Positions 18,432-32,085 of a stretch of DNA of 64,000 nucleotides are shown piece after piece. The stretch is from contig NZ_CP046606.1 of the NCBI RefSeq assembly GCF_030408355.1, forward strand, positions 620,001 to 684,000. The letters are read 5' to 3'. The notes beneath the pieces are model-generated. The model saw nothing but the letters and a program-made list of their open reading frames with translations, was not told the origin of the DNA and made no database searches. Position 1 is the stretch's first letter. Each line of letters starts with the position of its first letter. Origin of the DNA: Corynebacterium afermentans subsp. afermentans (GTDB lineage: Bacteria; Actinomycetota; Actinomycetes; Mycobacteriales; Mycobacteriaceae). The position numbers and the translations under genes were made by a program.

Positions 18432-19499
18432 TTAGTCGATCGGGTAGCCGGTGACAGGGCCCTCGGTGTTGGGCTGCCAGCCTAGCGCGGGGGCGACGTG
18501 GGTGGCGAAGTTCTCCAGGATCTTTACGTTGACGTCCACGCCCATGCCTGTGGGAATGGTGATCAGCAGCGTGTCGGCGGCCATGACAGCCGGGTCGGCC
18601 TTGAGCTGCTCGATGAGCTTGTCCGGCTCGGCGGCGTAGGTGCGGCCGAAGGTGGAAGCACCCACGTCCGGCAGCATCCCAACTTGGTCGGAGCCGGAGG
18701 CCTGCATGCCGAAGCGCTGCATGTCTGCGCCGTCGACGATGGGGAAGATGGAGCGGGACACCGACACGCGAGGCGTCCAATCGTGACCCGCTTCCTTCCA
18801 GGCTGCGCGGTAGCGGGCGATCTGGTCCGCCTGGATCTCGCTCAAGGTCTCCGCGGTGGTCTCGGAAACCAGGGTGGAAGACATCAGGTTGAGCCCGTCC
18901 TTGGCGGTCTGCTCCGCCGAAGCGTGGGTGCCCGAGCCGTAGAAGATGTGCTTCCGCAGCTCAGGTGCCATGGGGAAGACCGGCAGGGCGGATCCGGGCT
19001 GGAACATGTTGGGGTACTGGCGGTCCAAGGGCGCGGCGGTGGCGAAGCCGTTGCCGTCCACCGCGGCCATGAAGGTCTCCAGGTGGGCGCGCGCCACGTC
19101 CGCGCCGTTGGGGGCTTCGCCCTTGTAGCCGAAGGCCTCCCAGCCGCGTTCCGCTACCTCGGGGGCGCCGCGCGAGACACCCAGGGCTACGCGCCCGCCG
19201 GAAAGTTGGTACAGGGAGGCGGCCTCTTCGGCGAGGTAGAGCGGGTTTTCGTATCGCATGTCGATCACGCCGGTGCCCACCTCGATGTGCTTGGTGGTGG
19301 CGGCGACCGCGCCAAGCAGCGGCATCGGGGCGGATGCCTGCGGCACGAAGTGGTGGACGCGGAAGGACGCGTTGTTCACGCCGATCTCGTCGGCGGCCTG
19401 GGCGATCTCCAGGTGGATCTTTGCGATCTTCTCCGCGGACGGGTCGCGCTGGCCGCCGAAGGCGTAGTGCCCGAAGCTTAGGAAACCGAATGCCTTCAT
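18432..19499 (-). CDS. LLM class flavin-dependent oxidoreductase (luciferase-like)
   Basis: 355-aa flavin-dependent monooxygenase/oxidoreductase of the bacterial luciferase fold. It begins MKAFGFLSFGHYAF and contains SFRVHHFVPQASAPMPLLGAVAATTKHIEVGTGVIDMRYENPLYLAEEAASL and GGRVALGVSRGAPEVAERGWEAFG, both characteristic of the family. The substrate is unknown. Start ATG 19499 follows AGGAGTG. The 228 bp upstream hold no gene I can support. Confidence 0.85.
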   Translation of the reverse strand: MKAFGFLSFGHYAFGGQRDPSAEKIAKIHLEIAQAADEIGVNNASFRVHHFVPQASAPMPLLGAVAATTKHIEVGTGVIDMRYENPLYLAEEAASLYQLSGGRVALGVSRGAPEVAERGWEAFGYKGEAPNGADVARAHLETFMAAVDGNGFATAAPLDRQYPNMFQPGSALPVFPMAPELRKHIFYGSGTHASAEQTAKDGLNLMSSTLVSETTAETLSEIQADQIARYRAAWKEAGHDWTPRVSVSRSIFPIVDGADMQRFGMQASGSDQVGMLPDVGASTFGRTYAAEPDKLIEQLKADPAVMAADTLLITIPTGMGVDVNVKILENFATHVAPALGWQPNTEGPVTGYPID

Positions 19500-19727
19500 T
19501 GCGCAACACTCCTTTTTGGTGACGTGTCAACGAGTAGGGTGGTACTTCGCCCGCAGATTGACACGGGCCGCGTCGGGCAGCGCGACAGACCCGGAGCAAG
19601 AGCCCTAGAGCAAGGCCCAAATTAGCGCATACTCAGGAGGGCTTGCTCAGGGTTTGCGGGGCGGTCGCAGGGATTTTTACGCCTCCTCAAAACAGCGCCG
19701 AAGCATCGGGCTTTAATCTCCTGTGGC

Positions 19728-20393
19728 ATGAACCGCAACGCCATCGCAGCACTCGCCGCTACGACTTTCTTGGTCGTCGGCTGCAGTGGCGCGCCCGAGG
19801 TGCAGCACGTGACGGTGACCGAAACCGTGGAGGCGCCGGAAGCGAAAGCGCCGGAGCTTGAGGAGCCAGCGCAACAGACTGACGCTGCTGCGGCGGGGGA
19901 GGCGGAGCACGTCGAGAAGCAGGGCGAAATCCCCGGCGCCCCGCTGGCGTACCCGGGTGCCGGCGGCCCCGTCCCGGACAACGCGCGGCCGATCAGAACG
20001 CTCAAGAACATCGGCGATAGTCCCGTGCAAAACGCGCTGTTTGTCACCCCGTCCGGCAACATCGGCTGCATGATGAATCTGGCGGATAAGCCGATGTTCG
20101 ACTGCGGCGTGAAGTCCTTTATGGAAAGCGAACAATTTGGCATCGGTGAGCTGGGTACGCCGAGGTGGATGATGGAAATTCTCGGCGGATACCCGCGCGA
20201 GCAAACTGAGCCGCCGCTTTATGACGACTCCGTCTGGCCCCCGGGCAGCGAATCCGCCGAAGTTGTGCAGTACGGCGAAGTGGTCAACCACGGTCCCTTC
20301 GTGTGCGCGGTGGAAGAAACTGGCGTGACCTGTTGGGACTCTGAAAGCGGCAAGGGGGCGTGGCTGGAGCGCGACGAGGTGGTGTTCTTCTAG
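19728..20393 (+). CDS. Putative lipoprotein, DUF6636-like
   Basis: 221-aa exported protein with a lipobox (TTFLVVGCSG; Cys at residue 19), so probably lipid-anchored outside the membrane. A low-complexity Glu/Ala/Pro linker runs to about residue 75. The C-terminal domain has NALFVTPSGNIGCMMNL, FDCGV, FVCAVEETGVTCWDSESGKGAWLERD, a pattern with four cysteines like the actinobacterial DUF6636 domain. The function is unknown. Confidence 0.72.
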   Translation: MNRNAIAALAATTFLVVGCSGAPEVQHVTVTETVEAPEAKAPELEEPAQQTDAAAAGEAEHVEKQGEIPGAPLAYPGAGGPVPDNARPIRTLKNIGDSPVQNALFVTPSGNIGCMMNLADKPMFDCGVKSFMESEQFGIGELGTPRWMMEILGGYPREQTEPPLYDDSVWPPGSESAEVVQYGEVVNHGPFVCAVEETGVTCWDSESGKGAWLERDEVVFF

Positions 20394-20498
20394 GCCGCCC
20401 TAGCACTCGCTGGCCGTTGGGTTAAAGGAGTGTCCAGGTTGCTTAAAAGCTTCGTAGGGGCCCTTTTGTGCTGCTAAAAGCCAGGTAGGTTGGCGCTC

Positions 20499-21056
20499 AT
20501 GACCTCAAAGACTGCAAAGACGTTGTCCGCAGCAACCGCTCTCGCCGCCCTCGCCGGCGGCTTTATTGGCGCAGGCACCGCCAACGCGCAGATGTCTTCC
20601 AACGGTCCCGCCGACATTGAGGGCTGGACGCAGATGGGTTGGTCTGCGTTTAGCGACTCCGTGATTAACAAGGGTGGGTCCCACATGCTGCTGAAGAACC
20701 TGCCGGAAGGCGCGAAGCCACTGTCCGCCGAGAAGGCGAAGGCTGCCCTGGAGGGGCCACTGCCAGTCAAGGGTGACGCGTCCATGACGGTCACCTTCGG
20801 CCCGGACGGCAAGCTGTCCTTCTTCGACGGCTGCAACGCCGGTAGCGCCGGGTACTCCATCGACGGCGCCGGGGGCGTGAAGGTTGGTGCCATCGCTCAG
20901 ACGCAGCGCCTGTGCGACCCGACCAACATGAACAAGGCGGACGAGCTGAAGTCCATTCTGCGTTCGAACCCGTCGGTGTACCGCTTCGACAACGAGACGA
21001 TCGCTCTGGCGGCCCAGGGCAAGGCCATCGAATTCTCAAAGGCGGCTGCGAACTAA
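20499..21056 (+). CDS. Secreted META-domain-like protein, paralogue 1
   Basis: 185-aa protein with an N-terminal signal peptide (KTLSAATALAALAGGFIGAGTANAQ). The mature part has the META/HslJ-like pattern MTVTFGPDGKLSFFDGCNAGSAGYSIDGAG... QTQRLCDP, with GCN and a second cysteine. It is followed 170 bp later by a clear paralogue with the same architecture. The role is unknown; META proteins elsewhere are linked to stress or heat-shock responses. ATG 20499 is chosen; a TTG at 20490 is in frame. Confidence 0.72.
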   Translation: MTSKTAKTLSAATALAALAGGFIGAGTANAQMSSNGPADIEGWTQMGWSAFSDSVINKGGSHMLLKNLPEGAKPLSAEKAKAALEGPLPVKGDASMTVTFGPDGKLSFFDGCNAGSAGYSIDGAGGVKVGAIAQTQRLCDPTNMNKADELKSILRSNPSVYRFDNETIALAAQGKAIEFSKAAAN

Positions 21057-21074
21057 TCCACGCCACTTGCATCT

Positions 21075-21112
21075 CCCGCTGCCCACCTCTGGGCAGCGGG
21101 TTTTTGGTTTTT
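21075..21112 (+). terminator. Terminator after META paralogue 1
   Basis: CCCGCTGCCC (21075-21084) pairs perfectly with GGGCAGCGGG (21091-21100) over a six-base loop and is followed by TTTTTGGTTTTT. Confidence 0.92.
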
Positions 21113-21227
21113 GCAGAGCGCTAGTGCGTATGGCGAAGCTATGAGCTGCGTCAACACAAGTGTGCAGTTGCATTGAAGTTCCCTTGAGCCCCTTGTTCGC
21201 CTGAAATCACTCGGTAGCGTGATGGCC

Positions 21228-21821
21228 ATGGTTACTTCGACCAAGACCCTAAGGAAGTTGTCCACAACGACCGCAGTCGTCGCCCTCACGGGTGGCCTGC
21301 TCGGCGTCGGAACTGCCGACGCCCAGGAGCGCCCAGAAGCCTCCAGCATCGACCAATTCGTGCAGATGAGCTCGAACCTGTTCGGTGGCCTCGGCGGCAC
21401 ACCCGCACCGGCCCCAGCGCCGGAGAACCCAGCTGGCTCCGAGCTGATCCAGCAGCTCCCAGAAGGTGCAGACCAGCTCAAGGACGAGCGCCTCACCGCT
21501 GCCCTGGACACCACGCTGCAGGCGAAGAAGAACAACACCATCACCCTGGACTTCCGGGAAAATGGTGTGCTCCACTTGAACGACGGCTGCAACTCCGGCA
21601 CCGCTAAGTACCAGATCGACAACACCGGCGCGCTGCACCTCAGCGACTTCACCGAGACCAAGATGGCGTGTGAGCCGGGCGCACAGAAAGACGCCGACGA
21701 CCTGAAGATGGTCCTCCAGTCCAACCCGCAGCTGTTCCAGATCGACGCGTCAACCCTGTTCCTCGCGGGCCAGGGCCACGGCTTTGAGCTTCAAAAGATG
21801 CACGGCCGCGACTATCAGTAA
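21228..21821 (+). CDS. Secreted META-domain-like protein, paralogue 2
   Basis: 197-aa exported protein with signal peptide (TLRKLSTTTAVVALTGGLLGVGTADAQ) and a Pro/Ala-rich linker (GGTPAPAPAPENPAG). The mature domain parallels its upstream neighbour: LPEGADQLKDERLTAALDT, ITLDFRENGVLHLNDGCNSGTAKYQIDNTGALHL, and TKMACEPGAQKDADDLKMVLQSNPQLF. GCN and the second Cys are conserved. Start ATG 21228 is preferred by analogy with the paralogue; GTG 21219 and ATG 21222 are alternatives. A strong terminator separates the two genes, so they are transcribed independently. Confidence 0.72.
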   Translation: MVTSTKTLRKLSTTTAVVALTGGLLGVGTADAQERPEASSIDQFVQMSSNLFGGLGGTPAPAPAPENPAGSELIQQLPEGADQLKDERLTAALDTTLQAKKNNTITLDFRENGVLHLNDGCNSGTAKYQIDNTGALHLSDFTETKMACEPGAQKDADDLKMVLQSNPQLFQIDASTLFLAGQGHGFELQKMHGRDYQ

Positions 21822-21836
21822 TTGTTGTTCGAGCGA

Positions 21837-21877
21837 CGCGAAAGCCCCAGGCCGCAACGGTGATCTGGGGCTTCGCG
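21837..21877 (+). terminator. Stem-loop after META paralogue 2, possible terminator
   Basis: CGCGAAAGCCCCAG (21837-21850) pairs with CTGGGGCTTCGCG (21865-21877). The stem is strong but no T-run follows, so it may be a weak terminator or only a barrier. Confidence 0.5.
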
Positions 21878-21921
21878 CTGCGTTTGGGGGAGGCTCTGTG
21901 GGGGCGAGTTTGGTACTAAAG

Positions 21922-21940
21922 TTTGGTTAGCCTAATGTGG
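21922..21940 (+). promoter_or_regulatory. Candidate DtxR iron box
   Basis: GGTTAGCCTAATG (21925-21937) closely matches the core of the DtxR consensus (TTAGGTTAGSCTAACCTAA). It lies about 45 bases before the siderophore-binding-protein gene, where iron-loaded DtxR would repress transcription. Confidence 0.7.
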
Positions 21941-21943
21941 GTC

Positions 21944-21958
21944 AGGTAACCCTTACCT
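21944..21958 (+). promoter_or_regulatory. Second palindromic iron-box-like site
   Basis: AGGTAA-CCC-TTACCT is a perfect 15-base palindrome directly after the first box, 25 bases upstream of the start codon. It resembles a degenerate DtxR site or may mark another repressor. Confidence 0.5.
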
Positions 21959-21982
21959 TATGGACCGAAAGGAAGGACGACC

Positions 21983-23014
21983 GTGACCCGTTTCGCCCGT
22001 ACCCCTCTCATCGCTCTCGTCGCGGCCGGCGCCCTCGCGCTGGGTGCATGCTCCACCAGCGAGTCTGGCACGGATGCCGCCGCTGGATCGGAATCGGTGG
22101 CGACCGAAGGAGCGTCGGCAAGCAATGATGCTTCCGAAGGCACCGTGACCGTCACCGACAACTACGGCGAGAAGACCGTGCCCATCCCGCCGAAGCGGGT
22201 GGTCGCTCTGGATAACCGCTCCTTCGAGCTTCTGGATTCCTGGGGCATCAAGCCCGTCGCCGCGCCGCGCGACATCGTGCCGAATTCCATCCCGGGTATC
22301 GCGGACGACGAGGACATCGTGAACATCGGCAACCACCGCGAGCCGAACCTGGAAACCATCGTCGCCGCCGACCCGGACGTGATCATCTCCGGCCAGCGCT
22401 TTGAAACGTTCGACGACGAACTGCAGAAGCTGGTCCCGGACGCCATGTTGCTGGACTTCGAGCCGCGCGATGGGGAGCCGATTGACCGCGAGATCATCCG
22501 CCAGACCCTGGAACTGGGCGATGTCTTTGGTAAGCAAGCTGAGGCTGAGCAGGCAGTTCAGGAATTCACCGAGGCTGTCCAGCGCGCCCGCAACGCCTAC
22601 GACCCGGAGCAGAAGGTCATGGCACTGAACGTCTCCGGCGGCGAGATCGGCTACGTCGCCCCGGGTGTGGGCCGCGTGTGGGGCCCGCTGTTCGACCTGA
22701 TTGGTTTCACCCCGGCGCTCGAGGTGGAGAACGCCTCCGACGACCACCAGGGCGACGACATCTCCGTCGAAGCCATCGCCAGCGCCAACCCGGACTGGCT
22801 GCTCGTGCTTGACCGCGACGCGGGCGTGAAGTCCATCACCGACTCCCCGGAGGCGCTGTCCGTGATCAATGACTCCGCGCCGCTGAAGAACGTCACCGCA
22901 GTGAAGGACGGCCACGTCTACGTCGCCCCGGCGGACACCTACACCAACGAGTCCATCTACACCTACACCGAGATCCTCAACCAGATCTCCGAGCAGCTCG
23001 AGGCCGCCAAGTAG
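21983..23014 (+). CDS. Iron-siderophore ABC transporter, substrate-binding lipoprotein
   Basis: 343-aa lipoprotein: signal peptide with lipobox ALALGACS (Cys about residue 22), then a Ser/Ala/Glu linker. The FecB-type periplasmic-binding fold begins at VTVTDNYGEKTVPIPPKRVVALDNRSFELLDSWGIKPVA and continues NLETIVAADPDVIISGQRF. It delivers ferric siderophore to the permease encoded next. The start is GTG 21983 after AAAGGAAGG. Two iron-box-like sites upstream imply repression by DtxR in iron-replete cells. Confidence 0.9.
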   Translation: MTRFARTPLIALVAAGALALGACSTSESGTDAAAGSESVATEGASASNDASEGTVTVTDNYGEKTVPIPPKRVVALDNRSFELLDSWGIKPVAAPRDIVPNSIPGIADDEDIVNIGNHREPNLETIVAADPDVIISGQRFETFDDELQKLVPDAMLLDFEPRDGEPIDREIIRQTLELGDVFGKQAEAEQAVQEFTEAVQRARNAYDPEQKVMALNVSGGEIGYVAPGVGRVWGPLFDLIGFTPALEVENASDDHQGDDISVEAIASANPDWLLVLDRDAGVKSITDSPEALSVINDSAPLKNVTAVKDGHVYVAPADTYTNESIYTYTEILNQISEQLEAAK

Positions 23015-23024
23015 TCTGTCTTCG

Positions 23025-23999
23025 ATGACTGATACAACGACCACCACCCGCCCCAAGCTTCTGGACTGGAAGCTCGGGGCGGGTGTCGTCCTTGTTTTAG
23101 CCCTCCTTGCCGCGTCGCTGATGGTGGGGCAGTACGACATCCTGGGCACCGAGGACGGCTGGGAAATGTTCCGCGCCACCCGCGTGCCGCGCACGATCGC
23201 GCTGGTGCTCGCCGGTGCGGCGATGGCGATGAGCGGGCTGATCATGCAGATGCTCACCCAGAACCGCTTCGTCGAACCCACCACCACTGGCACCACCGAG
23301 TGGGCCGGGCTGGGTCTGCTCGCGTCGTTTCTGCTGTTCCCGGACGGCTCCGTGATGACGCGCATGCTCCTCGCTGTGGGCGCTGCCTTCGTCGGCACCA
23401 TGGTGTTCTTCGCGTTCCTGCGGCGCGTGACGTTGCGCTCCAGCCTGGTGGTGCCCATCGTGGGCATCATGCTCGGCGCGGTGGTCAGTGCGGTGTCCAC
23501 CTTCATCGCGCTGCAGACTGACCTGTTGCAGTCGCTCGGGGTCTGGTTTGCCGGCTCGTTCACCAGCGTGATCGCCGGACAGTACGAGATCCTCTGGGTC
23601 GTGCTGCTCGTGGTCATCGCCGTGTTCTTCTACGCCGACCGCCTCACCGCCGCTGGTTTGGGTGAGGACATCGCCACCAACATCGGCCTGAACTACAACC
23701 GCATCGTGCTCGTGGGCACCAGCCTCGTCGCGGTGGCCACCGGTGTGGTCACGGTTGTCGTGGGCAACCTCCCATTCCTTGGGCTCATCGTCCCCAACAT
23801 CGTGAGCATGCTGCGTGGCGACGACCTCCGGTCCAACCTGCCCTGGGTCTGCCTCACCGGCATCGGGGTGGTGACGCTGTGCGACCTGCTCGGACGCATC
23901 GTCATCGCGCCGTTCGAGATGCCGGTGTCCGTGATCCTCGGCGTGGTTGGCGCCGCCGTGTTCATCGCGTTGATTGTGAGGCGGGGTAAGAATGCGTGA
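23025..23999 (+). CDS. Iron-siderophore ABC transporter permease 1 (FecCD family)
   Basis: 324-aa membrane protein with nine to ten TM segments. Family motifs: FRATRVPRTIALVLAGAAMAMSGLIMQMLTQNRFVEPTTTGTTEWAGLG and, near the C-terminus, VVVGNLPFLGLIVPNIVSMLRGDDLR, which includes the ATPase-coupling loop. Start ATG 23025 is 10 bases after the binding-protein stop. The 3' end overlaps the next permease by 8 bases, so all four genes form one operon. Confidence 0.92.
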   Translation: MTDTTTTTRPKLLDWKLGAGVVLVLALLAASLMVGQYDILGTEDGWEMFRATRVPRTIALVLAGAAMAMSGLIMQMLTQNRFVEPTTTGTTEWAGLGLLASFLLFPDGSVMTRMLLAVGAAFVGTMVFFAFLRRVTLRSSLVVPIVGIMLGAVVSAVSTFIALQTDLLQSLGVWFAGSFTSVIAGQYEILWVVLLVVIAVFFYADRLTAAGLGEDIATNIGLNYNRIVLVGTSLVAVATGVVTVVVGNLPFLGLIVPNIVSMLRGDDLRSNLPWVCLTGIGVVTLCDLLGRIVIAPFEMPVSVILGVVGAAVFIALIVRRGKNA

Positions 24000-24993
24000 G
24001 GTCGGGGCGTTCCAGACGTCGCAAAGCAAGAGGCGCTACTGGCTAGTCGTAGGCGCGCTGGTGGTGGCCGCGCTGCTGTTCACCGCGGGCCTTTTGTCCT
24101 GGGGAAACCCCATGGAGTTTGGCACCCGCGGCTACTGGCTGATCGCGCAGCGCCGCCTGAACTCCGTCATTGCCATGGCGGTGGTGGCGCTCTGCCAGGC
24201 CGTGGCCACAGTGGCGTTTCAAACGGTGACGAACAACCGCATCATCACCCCGTCCATCATGGGGTTCGAGTCGCTGTACGTGGCCATTCACACCTCAACC
24301 GTGTACTTCCTCGGCGCAGCCGGGCTGAATAACGCCCGCACGCTGGAGATGTTTGTCGTGCAGCTGGTCTTGATGGTGGGGCTGAGCCTGATCCTCTACA
24401 CGTGGCTGCTCGCCGGCGATAACCCGAACATGCACGCCATGCTGCTCGTCGGCATCGTGCTCGGAGGGGGACTGGGCAGCGTATCGACGTTCATGCAGCG
24501 CCTGCTCACACCCAGCGAGTTCGACGTGCTCACCGCCCGGCTGTTCGGCTCGGTGAACAACGCGGACCCGGCTTACTACCCGCTGGCCGTGCCGCTAGTG
24601 CTGGTGGCGGCCGGGTTGATGGTGTTGAACTCGCGCCGGCTCAACGTGCTCGGCCTCGGCCGCGACGTGGCGGTGAACTTGGGCGTGAACCACAAAAAGC
24701 ACGCGGTGTTCACGCTGGTCCTGGTCTCGGTGCTGATGGCGGTCTCTACCGCGCTGGTCGGGCCGATGACTTTCCTCGGGTTCCTGGTGGCCACGCTTGC
24801 GTACCAGTTCGCGGACACCTACGACCACCGATACGTGTTCCCCATGGCGGCGCTGCTCGGCTACTGCATTCTGGCGGGCGCGTACTTCGTCATGAACCAC
24901 ATCTTCTACGCCCAGGGCGTCGTCTCCATCATCATCGAGCTGGTCGGCGGCCTGACGTTCCTCATCGTTGTCCTACGGAAGGGGAGACTGTGA
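23992..24993 (+). CDS. Iron-siderophore ABC transporter permease 2 (FecCD family)
   Basis: 333-aa second membrane subunit, forming a heterodimeric channel with permease 1. YWLIAQRRLNSVIAMAVVALCQAVATVAFQTVTNNRIITPSIMGFESLY is the FecCD N-terminal signature, and TALVGPMTFLGFLVATLAYQFADTYDHRYVFPMAALLG the C-terminal one. The first 20 residues are polar (QTSQSKRRYW). Start ATG 23992 lies inside the previous gene; the stop overlaps the ATPase start (GTGA). Confidence 0.92.
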   Translation: MREVGAFQTSQSKRRYWLVVGALVVAALLFTAGLLSWGNPMEFGTRGYWLIAQRRLNSVIAMAVVALCQAVATVAFQTVTNNRIITPSIMGFESLYVAIHTSTVYFLGAAGLNNARTLEMFVVQLVLMVGLSLILYTWLLAGDNPNMHAMLLVGIVLGGGLGSVSTFMQRLLTPSEFDVLTARLFGSVNNADPAYYPLAVPLVLVAAGLMVLNSRRLNVLGLGRDVAVNLGVNHKKHAVFTLVLVSVLMAVSTALVGPMTFLGFLVATLAYQFADTYDHRYVFPMAALLGYCILAGAYFVMNHIFYAQGVVSIIIELVGGLTFLIVVLRKGRL

Positions 24994-25745
24994 TCGAGCT
25001 CAACGAGGTGAGCAAGGCCTACGGCGACGACACCGCCATCGGGCCGGTCTCACTGCAAATCCCGGCAGGCGGCATCACCGCGTTGGTGGGGCCGAACGGC
25101 GCCGGCAAGTCGACGCTTCTGACCATGATCGGCCGACTTTTGGCGCTGGATTCCGGCTCCGTGCACATCGGACAGATGGACGTGTCCTCTTCGAACCCGA
25201 AGGACCTGGCCAAAGTGGTCTCGATCCTGCGGCAGGAGAACCACTTTGTCACCCGCCTGACAGTGCGGCAGCTCGTCGGCTTCGGCCGCTTCCCATACTC
25301 GGGCGGGCGCCTGACCGAGGCGGATGAGGAGATCATTTCCCGCTACATCGACTTCTTCGGGCTGCGCGAACTCGAGCACCGCTACCTGGACCAGCTTTCC
25401 GGTGGTCAGCGTCAGCGCGCATACGTCGCCATGGTGCTTTGCCAGGAGACGGACTACGTGCTTCTCGACGAGCCCCTGAACAACCTGGACATCTCCCACT
25501 CCGTGGAAATGATGCAGCACCTGCACTCCGCCGCCCGCGAGTTCGGCCGCACCATCGTGATCGTGCTGCACGACATCAACTTCGCGGCCCGCTACGCGGA
25601 CTACATCTGCGCAGCGAAAGACGGGCAGGTCTTCGCCTTCGGCACAGTGGAGGAAATCATGCGCGACGATTTGCTCACCGAAATTTTCAATACCCCGGTG
25701 CAGGTGATTGATGGTCCGCATGGGCCAATCGCCGCGTACCACTAA
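24990..25745 (+). CDS. Iron-siderophore ABC transporter ATP-binding protein
   Basis: 251-aa FepC/FhuC-type ATPase: Walker A VGPNGAGKSTLL, Q-loop ILRQENH, signature QLSGGQRQRAYVAMVL, Walker B YVLLDEPLNNLD and switch His in VIVLHDINFAARYAD. It energises uptake through the two FecCD permeases. The start is GTG 24990, overlapping the upstream stop. It is the last gene of the operon; about 580 bp of rRNA leader follow, with no clear terminator between. Confidence 0.94.
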   Translation: MIELNEVSKAYGDDTAIGPVSLQIPAGGITALVGPNGAGKSTLLTMIGRLLALDSGSVHIGQMDVSSSNPKDLAKVVSILRQENHFVTRLTVRQLVGFGRFPYSGGRLTEADEEIISRYIDFFGLRELEHRYLDQLSGGQRQRAYVAMVLCQETDYVLLDEPLNNLDISHSVEMMQHLHSAAREFGRTIVIVLHDINFAARYADYICAAKDGQVFAFGTVEEIMRDDLLTEIFNTPVQVIDGPHGPIAAYH

Positions 25746-26325
25746 AACACCGGTTGCGCTGCTGATTTGTGTGCTTTTTAGCTTCGTGGTTATATATCCA
25801 TCCGTTGCTTCCGAGCGGTTCGGCCGGTTGGGAGGGACGAGTTAATTTGAATAGGGGTTACGTTCTGGTTAACCGGGGTTTAACGTGAGTTTGACTTGTG
25901 GTTGGTTGGTTGTGTAGCTTCTGACGAAGCCGCTTTTTCCGGCTGGGGCCGTGTTTGGTTCTGGTTGGTGGGTGTGCTGGTGTTGTTTGAGAACTCGATA
26001 GTGTGCCAATGTACTTTTGTTGCGTGGGTGTGTTTGCCTGCCTTTTTGTGCACTGTGTGGTGGACGCCTTTTTGGGTGTGTGCCGGTGGTGGCGTGGTTG
26101 AATTCCAATGATGGATCGCGTCATCTTTTGGTTCATGGTGTGCGTGGGGTGTGGTTGAACATGTTTCACGTATTTTGATCGGCCCTGTTTTGCCCCGTCG
26201 GGTTGGGGTCGGTTGTTGAACCTTGTAATTTTTGGATTTTTGCCAGTCCGGCGCCTGTTTGGGTGTTGGTTGGTTTGTTTTTGGTTGGGTATTGGGCTTT
26301 TCACGGCCTGTTTCTTTCTGAAACA
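25746..26325 (+). promoter_or_regulatory. rRNA operon promoter and leader region
   Basis: A stretch with no gene between the iron operon and 16S. TTGACT (25891-25896) and TAGCTT (25915-25920), 18 bases apart, are a candidate rrn promoter. TTTGAGAACTCGATAGTG (from 25987) is the actinobacterial rrn leader element, repeated in similar form before 23S (TGTGAGAACTGTATAGTGG). The rest is T/G-rich leader that is removed during 16S maturation. Confidence 0.6.
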
Positions 26326-31316
<4,991 letters not shown>

Positions 31317-31363
31317 AATCACACACCAATAGGTTGTGAACACCGCGAAGAAACACACAAGCT

Positions 31364-31392
31364 TGTTGCTTGCGTCCACTGTGCAGTCACTG
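31364..31392 (+). other. 3' strand of the pre-23S processing stem
   Basis: GCGTCCACT (31372-31380) is exactly complementary to AGTGGACGC at 28175-28183 in the spacer before 23S. The flanks extend the pairing with G-U-compatible changes. This should bring the 23S ends together for RNase III cleavage. Confidence 0.7.
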
Positions 31393-31480
31393 ACACAACA
31401 CACCACCGGCGATACAACCGGTTGGCCAACAATAATTGCATCACGCTGATTGTTAATCAGCCGACCATGCCCCATAGGTG

Positions 31481-31599
31481 TGTCGGTGGTTGATGGCGGC
31501 GGGGAAACGCCCGGTCCCATTCCGAACCCGGAAGCTAAGCCCGCCCGCGCCGATGGTACTGCCCCCGGGAGGGAGTGGGAGAGTAGGTTACCGCCGACC
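31481..31599 (+). rRNA. 5S ribosomal RNA
   Basis: GTCGGTGGT at the 5' end pairs with ACCGCCGAC at the 3' end. The interior has CCCGGTCCCATTCCGAACCC and GAAGCTAAGCCC, standard 5S landmarks. It lies 165 bases after 23S and completes the operon. Confidence 0.94.
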
Positions 31600-31619
31600 C
31601 AACAACTTCACACAACACA

Positions 31620-31662
31620 CCCGCCGCACCAACACTGATGGTGCGGCGGGTGCTTTGCTATG
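31620..31662 (+). terminator. rRNA operon terminator
   Basis: CCCGCCGCACCA (31620-31631) pairs perfectly with TGGTGCGGCGGG (31639-31650), loop of seven, followed by TGCTTTGCT. It is placed 20 bases after 5S. Confidence 0.85.
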
Positions 31663-31827
31663 CCTGGCCCGAACCCACCTGGCTAGACTCCGCATTGCGG
31701 ACAACACCAGATACACCAACTATTGGCGCTTACCCACGAAAGTCCGGGGTGCAATTCCGCCTTGCGGACAACCACACCCGCACCCATCATTGGTGCACAC
31801 CAACCAATTCCGTGCCCGGGCCTCACT

Positions 31828-32085
31828 CCGCATTGCGGACAACCACGGCGGCACCCATCATTGGCGCACACCCATAAAATCCCCGCGGCGGAACCACCCG
31901 GCGGGCCGCGACCTGCCAACTAGGGGCCACATAGGTCGCGGGGACAGCACACGCAGCCACGATGACGCCGACAGTGGGGCGAAAGTCGAGTACCGGACGT
32001 CGAGTACGCCCGCGTACACCGACGGACTCGACCTCCACTACTCGACCAACAACGCACCCACAACAACCCAGGTACGGTCCACACT
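31828..32085. repeat. Large tandem unit, copy 1 (module + structured block)
   Basis: Contains the 70-base module, then hairpin CGCGACCT (31907-31914)/AGGTCGCG (31933-31940), then a nested inverted repeat at 31985-32046: outer GTCGAGTA/TACTCGAC, inner GTCGAGT/ACTCGAC and a tip GTACGC-CC-GCGTAC. All elements recur in copy 2. Confidence 0.85.
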
